64,000 nucleotides of DNA from Zea mays. Lineage: Eukaryota > Streptophyta > Magnoliopsida > Poales > Poaceae. Under the pieces are notes generated by a model. That model did not search any database. It saw only the letters and a program-made list of their open reading frames with translations, and was not told the DNA's origin. Each line of letters begins with the position of its first letter. The stretch's first letter is position 1. This document shows, in pieces, positions 46,408 through 57,066 of this stretch. The stretch spans positions 112,444,207-112,508,206 of the forward strand of contig NC_050098.1 in the NCBI RefSeq assembly GCF_902167145.1, read 5' to 3'. The translations under genes and the position numbers were made by a program.

Positions 46408-49400
46408 GTTTATGCATCCGGGGGCTCAAGTTGGATCATCGACAGCGGGTGCACAAACCACATGACAGGGGAGAAGAAGATGTTCTCCTCCTATGAGAAA
46501 AACCAAGATCCACAACGAGCTATCACATTCGGGGATGGAAATCAAGGTTTGGTCAAAGGATTGGGTAAAATTGCTATATCACCTGACCATTCCATTTCCA
46601 ATGTTTTTCTTGTAGACTCTTTAGATTACAATTTGCTTTCCGTATCTCAATTATGCAAAATGGGCTACAACTGTCTTTTCACAGATGTAGGTGTTACTGT
46701 CTTTAGAAGGAGTGATGATTCAATAGCATTTAAGGGAGTGTTAGAGGGTCAGCTATACTTAGTAGACTTTGATAGAGCTGAACTCGACACTTGCTTAATT
46801 GCTAAGACTAACATGGGCTGGCTCTGGCATTGCCGACTAGCACATGTTGGAATGAAGAATCTTCACAAAGTTCTAAAGGGAGAACACATTTTGGGACTAA
46901 CAAATGTTCATTTTGAGAAAGACAGGATTTGTAGCGCATGTCAGGCAGGGAAGCAAGTTGGTGTTCATCATCCACATAAGAACATAATGACGACTGACAG
47001 GCCACTGGAGCTCTTACATAAGCATCGGCGGGAGTAAGTACTGTCTAGTTATTGTGGATGATTATTCTCGCTTCACTTGGGTGTTCTTTTTGCAGGAAAA
47101 ATCTCATACCCAAGAGACCTTAAAAGGATTCTTGAGACGGGCTCAAAATGAGTTCGGCTTAAGGATCAAGAAAATTAGAAGCGATAATGGGACGGAGTTC
47201 AAGAACTCACAAATCGAAGGCTTCCTTGAGGAGGAGGGCATCAAGCATGAGTTATCTTCTCCCTACACCCCACAACAAAATGGTGTAGTGGAGAGGAAGA
47301 ATAGAACTCTATTGGACATGGCAAGAACCATGCTTGATGAGTACAAGACTTCAGATCGGTTTTGGGCTGAGGCGATCAACACCGCCTGCTACGCCATCAA
47401 CCGGTTGTATCTACACCGAATCCTCAAGAAGACATCATACGAACTTCTAACCGGTAAAAAGCCCAATATTTCATATTTTAGAGTCTTTGGTAGCAAATGC
47501 TTTATTCTTGTTAAAAGAGGTAGAAAATCTAAATTTGCTCCTAAGACTGTAGAAGGCTTTTTACTAGGATATGATTCAAACACAAGGGCATATAGATTCT
47601 TTAACAAGTCCTCTGGACAAGTTGAAGTTTCTTGTGACGTTGTGTTTGATGAGACTAACGGCTCTCAAGTAGAGCAAGTTGATCTTGATGAGATAGGTGA
47701 TGAAGAGGCTCCGTGCATCGCGCTAAGGAACATGTCCATTGGGGATGTATGTCCTAAGGAATCCGAAGAGCCTCCAAATGCACAAGATCAACCATTCTCT
47801 TCCACGCAAGCATCTCCACCAACTCAAAATGAGGATGAGGCTCAAGTTGATGAAGGAGAAGATCAAGAAGATGAGCCACCTCAAGATGACAGCAATGATC
47901 AATGGGGAGATGCAAATGATAAAGACACGGAGGATGAAGAACCAAGGCCGCCACACCCAAGAGTCCACCAAGCAATCCAACGAGATCACCCCGTCGACAC
48001 CATCCTCGGCGACATTCATAAGGGGGTAACCACTAGATCTCGTGTTGCACATTTCTGTGAGCATTACTCTTTTGTTTCCTCTATAGAGCCACACAGGGTA
48101 GAGGAAGCACTACAAGATTCGGATTGGGTGGTGGCGATGCAAGAGGAGCTCAACAACTTCACTAGGAACGAGGTATGGCATTTGGTTCCACGTCCTAATC
48201 AAAATGTTGTAGGAACCTAGTGGGTGTTCCGCAACAAGCAAGACGAGCATGATGTGGTGACAAGGAACAAAGCCCGACTTGTGGTCAAGGGATATTCACA
48301 AGTCGAAGGTTTGGATTTCGGTGAAACCTATGCACCCGTAGCTAGCCTTGAGTCAATTCGTATATTATTAGCCTATGCTACTTACCATGGCTTCAAGCTT
48401 TATCAAATGGACATGAAAAGTGCCTTCCTCAATGGACCTATCAAAGAAGAGGTCTATGTTGAGCAACCTCCCGGCTTTGAAGATAGTGAGTACCCTAACC
48501 ATGTTTATAAACTCTCTAAGGCGCTTTATGGGCTCAAGCAAGCCCCAAGAGCATGGTATGAATGCCTTAGAGATTTCCTTATCACTAAAGGTTTCAAAGT
48601 CGGAAAAGCCGATCCTACTTTATTTACTAAAACTCTTGACAATGATTTGTTTGTATGCCAAATTTATGTTGATGATATCATATTTGGGTCTACTAACGAA
48701 TCTACATGTGAAGAATTTAGTAGGATCATGACACAGAAATTCGAGATGTCTATGATGGGGGAGTTGAAGTACTTCTTGGGATTTCAAGTGAAGCAACTCC
48801 AAGAGGGCACCTTCATTAGCCAAACTAAGTATATTCAAGACATTCTAAACAAGTTTGGGATGAAGGATGCCAAACCCATCAAGACACCCATGGGAACCAA
48901 TGGGCATCTCAACCTCGACACGGGAGGTAAATCCGTCGATCAAAAGGTATACCGGTCGATGATAGTCTCTTTACTATATTTATGTGCATCTCGACCAGAT
49001 ATTATACTTTCCGTATGCATGAGTGCAAGATTCCAAGCCGACTCTAAGGAAGCTCACCTTACGGCCGTAAAACGAATCTTGAGATATTTAGTTTATACTC
49101 CTAAGTTTGGGCTTTGGTACCCTCGGGGATCCACATTTGATTTAATTGGTTATTCGGATACCGATTGGCGGGGTGTAAGATAAATAGAAAGAGCACATCG
49201 GGGACTTGCCAGTTCTTGGGAAGATCCTTGGTGTCTTGGGCTTCAAAGAAGCAAAATTCCGTAGCTCTTTCTACCGCCGAAGCCGAGTATATTGCCGTAG
49301 GTCATTGTTGCGTGCAACTACTTTGGATGAGGCAAACCCTTAGGGACTATGGTTACAAATTAACCAAAGTTCCTCTTCTATGTGATAATGAGAGTGCAAT

Positions 49401-49617
49401 CCGCATGGAGGATAATCCCGTTGAGCATAGCCGCACTAAACACATAGCCATTCGGTATCATTTCTTAAGGGATCACCAACAAAAGGGAGATATCGAGATC
49501 ACATATATTAACACTAAGGACCAATTAGCCGATATCTTTACCAAGCCACTAGATGAACAAACCTTTAACAAACTTAGGCATGAGCTAAATATTCTTGATT
49601 CTAGGAATTTCTTTTGA
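46408..49617 (+). pseudogene. pol: Sirevirus G pol, broken in three places
   Basis: Same layout as the pol of E and F. Protease IDSGCTNHM is at about 46437. The integrase HCC region (GMKNLHKVLKGEH; CSACQAGK) is intact, but a deletion near 47015-47030 removes the segment with the first catalytic Asp (MDLFGP in E and F) and shifts the frame. The rest of the DDE core is present ([20 protein letters not shown]). A TAG at 48218-48220 stops the frame just before RT. RT has [10 protein letters not shown] second frame change near 49165-49180 breaks RNase H (GYSDTDW | AGCKINRKS). The frame then runs to 49617 (LDSRNFF). It cannot make a working polyprotein. Confidence 0.9.
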
Positions 49618-50422
49618 TGTCTTGCATGCGTAGCTCATGAATATACCTTTGATCATGTCTCTTTTATATGCCATGACTAATGTGTTTTCAAGTATATTTC
49701 AAACCAAGTCATAGGTGTATTAAAAGGGAATTGGAGTCTTCGGCGAAGACAAAGGCTTCCACTCCATAACTCATCCTTCGTCGTCGCTCCGAGCAACTCT
49801 CCGTCTTTGGTATAATCTTCACTCATGTTTTATTTGCCAAAGGGGAGAAAGTAGTTAGAAAAAGGGCTTATATTTCACTCAAAGTATCCGTTTTTGGCGA
49901 TTCATGCCAAAGGGGGAGAAAGTATTAGCCCAAAGCAAAAGGACCGCACCACCACCCTTATTTTAAAACTATGATTTTAAAAGATTTTTTCAATTTGGTA
50001 TCTTATTGTGTTCAAAAGGGGAGAAAGTAGCACCTTCAAAATTGATATCTTAAAACCCTCTTGAACACTAAGAGGAGGAATTTATTAAGGGGGAGTTTTA
50101 TTAAGTCAAAGGAAAAGCATTTGAAACAGGGGGAGAAAATTTCAAATCTCAAAAATGCTTCTCAAACTTTTATTCATTTACCTTTGACTATTTGCAAAAG
50201 AACTTTGAAAAGAATTTACAAAAGAATTTGCAAAAACAAAACAAGTGGTGCAAGCGTGGTCCAAAATGAAAATAAAGAAACAATCCATGCACATCTTATA
50301 AGTATTTCTATTGGCTCAATTCTAAGTAACCTTTGCACTTACAATTATGCAAACTAGTTTAATTATGCACTTCTATACTTGCTTTGGTTTGTGTTGGCAT
50401 CAATCACCAAAAAGGGGGAGAT
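49618..50422 (+). other. 3' spacer of element G with repeated polypurine tracts
   Basis: No supported gene. At least five purine runs of the type AAAGGGGGAGA or AAAAGGGGAGAAAG occur at about 49841, 49910, 50018, 50091 and 50130, and AAAAAGGGGGAGATTG at 50409-50424 abuts the 3' LTR. Only the last needs to serve as primer; the others are the repeated tracts typical of Sireviruses. Confidence 0.75.
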
Positions 50423-52386
50423 TGAAAGGGAATTAGGCTTACACCTATTTCCTAATTGATTTTGGTGGTTGAATTGCCCAACACAAATAATTGGACTAAC
50501 TAGTTTGCTCTAGTCTATAAGTTCTACAGGTGCCAAAGGTTCACAATAAGCCAATAAAAAGACCAAGAAAAGGGTTCAAACAAAGAGAGCAAGGGTCACC
50601 CGAATGGCACCCTGGTCTGGCGCACCGGACTGTCCGGTGCACTAGGGGACTCCAAGCTGAACTCCTCACCTTCGGGAATTCTCAGAGGCGCTCCGCTATA
50701 ATTCACCGGACTATCCGGTGCACCACCGGACAGTGTCCGGTGCCCCAAGGGAGAGCAACTCTGAACTCGCCAGCTTTGGGAATCCGCTCCACTATAATTC
50801 ACCGGACTATCCGGTGAGTCACCGGACAGTGTCCGGTGCACACCAGACTGTCCGGTGTGACAGCGGAGCAACGGCTACTTCGCGCGCAACGGTCGACTGC
50901 AACGCATTAAATGTGCGCCTGCGCGCGCAGAGGAGCAGAGCACGCGCGGGTGGCACACCGAATAGCCTACAGGGCCTGTTCGGTGCACCACCGGACAGCC
51001 AGGCGGGCCCACAAGACAGAGCTCCAACGGTCGGAACCCAACGGCCAGGTGACGTGGCTGGCGCACTGGACAGTGTCCGGTGGTGCACCGGACTGTCCGG
51101 TGCGCCATGCGACAGCAGCCTCCACCAAACGGCTAGTTTGGTGGTTGGGGTTTGTTGGGGGCCTTCGGCTTCCGAAGGTCCTCAAAAACATAATTTGACA
51201 ATGTTTTCCAAGTATGCGAACAGGTATCTTCGGAATCAGGTTGCGGGTATACAAAAGCATGGTCAAGACGAAGCTTGACTGAAATGGAAGACGATCGTGA
51301 CGAAGGATGAAACGATCACGAAGCTATGTGCAGAAAAGCTTCGGCATGACAGCAGAAAAGGGAAACCGACTTAAAGATGAAAAGTCAAATTAGACCTCGG
51401 AGAATTACTATAGAGTTATTGATAAAAGCAAAGGGTATTAATGTAATTTTACATGGGCTGCGTCCCATGCCTATAAATATATGAACAGTACTCTCGTACT
51501 GTTCACGCTGACTTGACATTGGCATCACGCTTGTACCCTTACTTTCCTTCAAGTCAAAGGTACATTTGTAATTTGTTGTCGTTTATATAAGTAAAATAAA
51601 TAGAAATGTATTAATGTTCAAAGTAACCATATTATTTTATGTATGAACCTCTCTTACCTTTCATTATGATTATGAAGGTGTGACCTTCATAACCTTCGTC
51701 CGAAATCCATTATATCCAAAGGGAAATAATGCTTCGAAGGACGAAGGGCTTTGATATTTAACATTTTATGTTGCCTTGTTCTTAATTCATAGCATCTGAG
51801 AACAAGTCCCCAACAGGGTTATAAATACCCCCAACCACCCCACATTCAAGTCATCCAAGTTTTCCACCTTCCAACTACTTACAAGAGCTCTAGCATTCAA
51901 TTCTAGACACACCAAAGTGATCAAATCCTCTCCCAATTCCACACAAAGCTTTAGTGATTAGTGAGAGAGATTTGTTGTGTTCTTTTGAGCTCTTGCGCTT
52001 GGATTGCTTCGTTCTTTCATTCTTTCTTGCGAGCAACTCAATTGTAACCAAGGCAAGAGACACCAATTGTGTGGTGGTCCTTGCGGGGAAGTTTGTTCCC
52101 GTTTGATTGAGAAGAAGAAGCTCACTCGGTCCGAGGGACCGGTTGAGAGAGGGAAAGGGTTGAAAGAGACTCGGTCTTTGTGACCACCTCAACGGGGAGT
52201 AGGATTGCGAAAACCGAACCTCGGTAAAACAAATACTTGTGTCACACTCTTATTTGCTTGCGATTTGTTTTACACCCTCTCTCTCGGACTCGTTCTTATT
52301 TATAACGCTAACCCGGCTTGTAGTTGTGATTAAGTTTGTAAATTTCAGATTCGCCCTATTCACCCCCCCCCTCTAGGCGACTTTCA
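50423..52386 (+). repeat. 3' LTR of element G, split by solo LTR I
   Basis: 1296 bp once I and one GGGTT are removed. Compared with the 5' LTR it lacks one 22-bp palindromic unit near 50640 and has roughly 30 substitutions. Confidence 0.92.
51153..51815 (+). mobile_element. Element I: solo LTR of the C/H family (663 bp)
   Basis: TGTTGGGGGCC ... CCCCAACA with perfect GGGTT duplications (51148-51152, 51816-51820), inserted in plus orientation just upstream of the TATA box of the G 3' LTR. The uninterrupted target can be read in the 5' LTR at 35759-35770. It has its own TATA box (CCTATAAATATATG near 51471). It arose by LTR-LTR recombination of a full element. Confidence 0.93.
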
Positions 52387-52391
52387 GTTTC

Positions 52392-53791
52392 CAAAGGACT
52401 TACCAGGTATGCCACCAGAGCAGAAAGTTGAATTTGCCATAGAGCTTCTTCCTGGAACCGCCCCCATCTTTAAGAGAGCTTACAGAGTATCAGGACCAGA
52501 GTTGGTTGAGGTTAAGAAGCAGATCGATGAGCTGTCAGAGAAAGGTTACATCCGACCAAGCACCTCGCCTTGGGCCGCCCCTGTCCTATTCGTGAAGAAG
52601 AAAGATGGCACCAGAAGGATGTGTATCGATTATCGAGCTCTAAATGAGGTCACAATCAAGAACAAGTACCCCTTGCCCAAAATAGAAGATCTGTTCGACC
52701 AGCTGAGAGAAGCCAATGTGTTCTCCAAGATAGATCTGAGGTCAGGTTATCATCAGCTCAGGATTCGACCTTCAGACATTCCGAAGACGGCATTCATTAC
52801 CAAGTATGGGTTGTATGAGTTCACCGTGATGTCTTTCGGTCTAACCAATGCACCGGCCTTCTTCATGAACTTGATGAACAATGTATTCATGGACTATCTT
52901 GATAAGTTTGTGGTGGTATTTATTGATGATATTCTGATTTATTCTCAAAGCGAAGAAGAACATGCAGATCATTTGAGGATGGTATTGCAGAGATTGCGAG
53001 AGCACCAGTTGTATGCAAAGTTGACCAAGTGCGAGTTCTGGATCAGTGAAGTCCTGTTCTTGGGTCACATAATCAACAAAGAAGGATTGGTCGTGGATCC
53101 GAAGAAAGTGGCAGACATTCTGAACTGAAAAGCGCCAACAGATGCTCGAGGGATCAAGAGCTTCATTAGAATGGCCGGATATTATCGGCGATTCATTGAG
53201 GGATTTTCGAAGTTTGCGAAACCAATGACAGTTTTGCTAGGCAACAAAGTCGAGTTCAAGTGGACCCAGAAATGTCAAGAGGCCTTTGAAGCGCTGAAAG
53301 AGAAGTTGACTACAGCGCCTGTCTTAGTCTTGCCTGATGTGCACAAGCCCTTCTCGGTGTATTGCGATGCTTGTTACACAGGTTTGGGATGTGTGTTGAT
53401 GCAAGAGGGAAGAGTTGTGGCTTACTCGTCCCGACAGCTGAAGGTTCATGAGAAGAATTACCCAATCCATGACCTAGAGTTGGCAGCAGTGGTTCACGCA
53501 TTGAAGACATGGAGGCACTATCTGTATGGACAGAAATGTGACGTTTACACAGACCACAAGAGTTTGAAGTACATATTCACTCAGTCAGAGCTGAATATGA
53601 GGCAACAAAGATGGTTAGAGCTGATAAAACACTATGAGTTGGAGATTCATTACCACCCAGGCAAAGCGAACGTAGTGGCAGATGCTTTGAGCAGGAAGAG
53701 TCAAGTCAATCTGATGGTCGCTCGTCCGATGCCTTATGAGTTGGCCAAAGAGTTTGACAGGTTGAGTCTTGGATTTCTGAACAACACGTGA
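52392..53791 (+). pseudogene. pol: Element D reverse transcriptase and RNase H
   Basis: Resumes the D frame ([20 protein letters not shown]). RT motifs: [52 protein letters not shown], and the catalytic FIDD at 52919-52930. RNase [42 protein letters not shown], all with their acidic residues. In-frame stops TGA 53126-53128 (W expected) and TGA 53789-53791 (Arg likely) interrupt it. The order and motifs are those of Ty3/Gypsy chromovirus-type pol. No frameshift is seen. Confidence 0.9.
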
Positions 53792-54835
53792 GGAGTCACA
53801 ATTGAGTTGGAACCTACCCTGGAGCGGGAAATCAAGGAAGCGCAGAAGAATGATGAGAAGATCAGTGAGATCCGACGACTAATTCTAGACGACAGAGGCA
53901 AAGATTTTCGGGAGGATGCAGAAGGTGTGATATGGTTCAAAGACCGCTTGTGTGTTCCCAATATCCAGTCTATTCAAGAATTGATTCTCAAGGAAGCCCA
54001 TGAGACAGCCTATTCGATTCACCCTGGTAGTGAGAAGATGTATCAGGATCTGAAGAAGAAATTCTGGTGGTACGGAATGAAGAGGGAAATCGCAGAGCAT
54101 GTGGCTATGTGTGATAGTTGTCGAAGGATCAAGGCAGAGCACCAGAGACCCGCTGGATTGTTGCAACCGCTACAAATTCCTCAGTGGAAATGGGATGAAA
54201 TCGGTATGGACTTCATAGTCGGATTGCCTCGCACTCGAGCCGGCTACGATTCCATTTGGGTAGTAGTGGACCGCTTAACCAAGTCAGCCCACTTCATACC
54301 TGTCAAAACCAACTACAGCAGTGCAGTATTGGCAGAGTTGTACATGTCTCGGATCGTTTGTCTTCATGGTGTGCCAAAGAAGATAGTGTCAGACAGAGGA
54401 ACACAGTTCACCTCTCATTTCTGGCAGCAGTTGCATGAAGCCTTGGGCACACATCTGAATTTCAGTTCAGCTTATCATCCGCAGACAGATGGTCAGACCG
54501 AAAGGACCAATCAAATCCTTGAAGACATGTTGAGAGCCTGTGCGTTGCAAGATCAGTCCGGATGGGATAAGAGATTGCCTTATGCAGAGTTCTCCTATAA
54601 CAACAGTTACCAGACCAGCTTGAAGATGTCACCATTTCAGGCGCTCTATGGAAGGAGTTGTAGAACTCCGTTGCAATGGGATCAGCCTGGAGAAAAGCAA
54701 GTGTTCGGGCCAGACATTTTGCTTGAAGCTAAAGAGAACATCAAGATGGTTCGAGAGAATCTGAAGATAGCGCAATCAAGGTAGCGAAGCTATGCAGACA
54801 CAAGAAGAAGAGATCTGAGTTTTGAAGTCGGTGAT
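53792..54835 (+). pseudogene. pol: Element D integrase, 3' truncated by element J
   Basis: Zinc-binding HHCC region (HETAYSIHPGSEKMYQDL ... CDSCRR) at about 54000-54125. The DDE core is complete: MDFIVGLP, SDRGTQF and TDGQTERTNQ. A TAG at 54782-54784, probably from CAG, stops the frame, and at 54835 element J cuts it before the C-terminal domain. Del/Tekay-type integrases usually end in a chromodomain; that part would lie beyond J, outside the window. Confidence 0.88.
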
Positions 54836-55314
54836 TGTTGGGGCGAAGGCGAAGACGCCACCCTTCGCTCGATGCCTTCGCCGTAATCATCGGACCAGCG
54901 GAGACAAGACAACAGGCAGGCTCACCCTTCGTCCCACACGTCATCGGACGAAGACCTGTGACGAGGTCGTCCCATCATTGCGACCTCGTCCAGCATGGAG
55001 GCCCACGTGTGATCCGGCCCATTGTAACAGGCCCTGCGTGGCCGCTGCGCGTTACGGGCCTAATTTGTAAAGGCATCCCTGTAATTACGGTCTGTAACCC
55101 CGCTTTATGGGAATATTCTGGGGATAACCTAGATATCTGAGGGCACATGCGTCCTTAACACAGGGCGCTGGGCACTCAGGTACCTATAAATACCCCTGCA
55201 CAGTGCCCTTAAGAGGCGAGATTAACAGAGCTTTTGCCACCTCGTGCGAGAACCCTGTTCACGTCAACTCTCACCCCCGTTGGATCTCCTTGCACCTGGT
55301 AGCAAGTTCCAACA
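54836..55314 (+). repeat. 5' LTR of element J (479 bp)
   Basis: TATA box CTATAAATACCCC at about 55184-55196, roughly 130 bp before the LTR end. Repeated CGAAGRCG motifs occur in the first 130 bp. The partner LTR is not in the window. Confidence 0.85.
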
Positions 55315-55316
55315 TT

Positions 55317-55328
55317 TGGCGCCCACCG
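55317..55328 (+). other. Primer-binding site of element J
   Basis: TGGCGCCCACCG two bases after the LTR end, the same class as in C and H. Confidence 0.75.
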
Positions 55329-55354
55329 TTCGTGCTACGAAAAAACCACCCGCG

Positions 55355-57066
55355 ATGGCACCCAAGAAAGCTAACTCGAAGGCTGACGAGGCTGCGAAGG
55401 CAGCACTGCTTGCCGCAAAAAAGGGCAAGGCCCTCGCCCTCACCCACTCCACCCACCAAGAGGCTACTGAAGACGACGTTCTCCGCACCTGCGAAGACGA
55501 CACTCTCCGCACATGCGGCCCTAAAGGACAATCGCAGCCTCCCCCAGGCTTTGCCCCACCGGAGGGCGTGGACCTCACCGAGGACGGTGAAGTCCTCGGC
55601 GTCTCAGCGGAAGAACAGCTACAGCTGCGCGCCCTACGCCTCAAGAACCGCAATCTCCAGAGGCAAAAGGAGACACTGGAGGCGAAGCGCCAGCGCGTGT
55701 CCGCACTAGCCAAGGTGCGGCAAATGATACGCGACGAAGAGCAGAAGGCCCAGGACCTCGAGCGGGAGATCGCACTGATGCAGCGCGAAGGCCACCTTGG
55801 CCTGCAGCACGGGCCACCCCTGCAACAGCGCGCACAACTGGAAGACATGCGCGAAGGCCACCTTGGCCTGCAGCATGGGCCACCCCTGCAATAGCGCACA
55901 CAACTGGAAGACCCGTGTTTCCCCCAGCGCGACCACACCTTCCCACACACCGCGCCTTTCCAAGGGGTCAACTACCTCGACGAGCGAAGTCCCCTAGCGC
56001 CACATCTGCAAGTGACGCCTTGGCCCGCCAACTTCCGGGCAGGGACCTATCCCAAGTACAACGACAGCACTGACCCAACACAATACATAATGAGTTATCA
56101 GGTCGCCGTTGCATCTTCCGGAGGGGACGACGCCACGATGGCCAAGTCTTTCATCATCGCCCTCGAAGGCCCAGCTCTCACCTGGTTCACCAGGTTGCCT
56201 CCGCTGTCCATTGATTCCTGGAGAAGCCTCCGGGACAAGTTCCTGCTCAACTTCCAAGGGTATCGCCCAGACACCGACGCCTTGGCCGAACTCTCACACT
56301 GCAAGCAGCTGGAAAAGGAGACTCTGCGGGAGTATTACCGCAAATTTCTAACACTCAAGTCACAGCTGCCCTCAGTCGATGACCAGATCGCCATCCACTA
56401 CGCCATCAGTGGCCTTCGCGCCGGCGTCCTCTATAGCCACTACATCAGAGATCCGCCCAAGAACCTCCAGGAATTATATCAGCTATTTGAAAAATACGCC
56501 AAATCCGAAGAGCTCCACCAGCGCAAGGTTGAGTCTCAAAGGAAGCCCAAAGATGCTCCACAGTCCAGCCGCACGTGGACGAGGACTCCGCAGCAAGACT
56601 CTGGTCGAGACGGCCGCAATCAACAGCAAGTGCACAACATCGCCAACCAGCACCCCGCTGCTGACGCCCCTCGCCGCCAGGAATATCCCCCCAGGGCCGC
56701 GGAAATGGAACTCGCGGTAGGGGTCGGGGGCGTGCGCAGCCGCCGCGCCGATTCTACTGTCTCTTCCATGGCGAAGACTGCGCCCACCAAACCAGAGACT
56801 GCCCAGAGACAAAAGCCACCAAAGACAGGATGGCACGGGCGTAGCCAACCGACAACCCCAGAGTTGTCGCGCACACTTACCAGCAACCCCCTCCACCATA
56901 TATCCACGCCCCCGCCCCGCATCCACCGCACCACGCTTACCAACACCATCAGGAAGTACAAATCGTACCTCCCCCACCCCCACCTCCACACCAGCAACAT
57001 CAAAACATCCCCCACGCCCCAAAGCAGGAAGACTTCGCCGATCAGCCATATCGCGGAGTCATTCAC
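55355..57066 (+). pseudogene. gag: Element J gag, with duplication, stop and frameshift
   Basis: Starts MAPKKANSKA at 55355. Charged coiled-coil N-terminus (LRLKNRNLQRQKETLEAKRQ), then a 66-bp tandem duplication (55785-55916, REGHLGLQHGPPLQ twice) whose second copy carries a TAG (55892-55894) where the first has CAG. Gag domain at 56012-56520 (TYPKYNDSTDPTQYIMSYQV; GPALTWFTRLPP; REYYRKFLTLKSQL). Near 56690-56720 a frame change, consistent with loss of one G in a G-run, moves the zinc-binding segment (CLFHGEDCAHQTRDC, about 56756-56800) to the pol frame. From there gag and pol are one continuous frame, so the ATG at 57067 is internal. Confidence 0.85.

Larger units (their letters stand above)
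35013..52386 (+). mobile_element. Element G: Sirevirus-type Copia, decayed and nested
   Basis: A plus-strand Copia element with TGAAAGGGAA ... GACTTTCA LTRs (35013-36330 and 50423-52386) and perfect GTTTC duplications (35008-35012, 52387-52391). It split the D polyprotein between protease and RT. Its gag is split by H and its 3' LTR by solo LTR I. Without these it would be about 9.3 kb. Gag has one stop; pol has two frame changes and one stop. LTR divergence is about 2.4% by eye, so it is older than E, F and H. Confidence 0.92.
7827..54835 (+). mobile_element. Element D: Del/Tekay-like Gypsy retrotransposon, heavily nested, 3' end missing
   Basis: The backbone element. Its 5' LTR starts TGTAACGCCC at 7827 and ends GGGTGTGACA at 31590. 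It is followed by a tRNA-Met type PBS, orf0 (31851-32864), gag-protease (33317-35012) and, beyond Sirevirus G, RT-RNase H (52392-53791) and integrase (53792-54835). Pol order (RT, RNase H, integrase) is that of Ty3/Gypsy. Element J cuts it before the integrase C-terminus, so an expected chromodomain and the 3' LTR lie to the right of the window. The left flank TGTAC (7822-7826) would be one TSD copy. Insertions E and F (LTR), G (between protease and RT) and J (integrase) are all younger. Confidence 0.85.
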
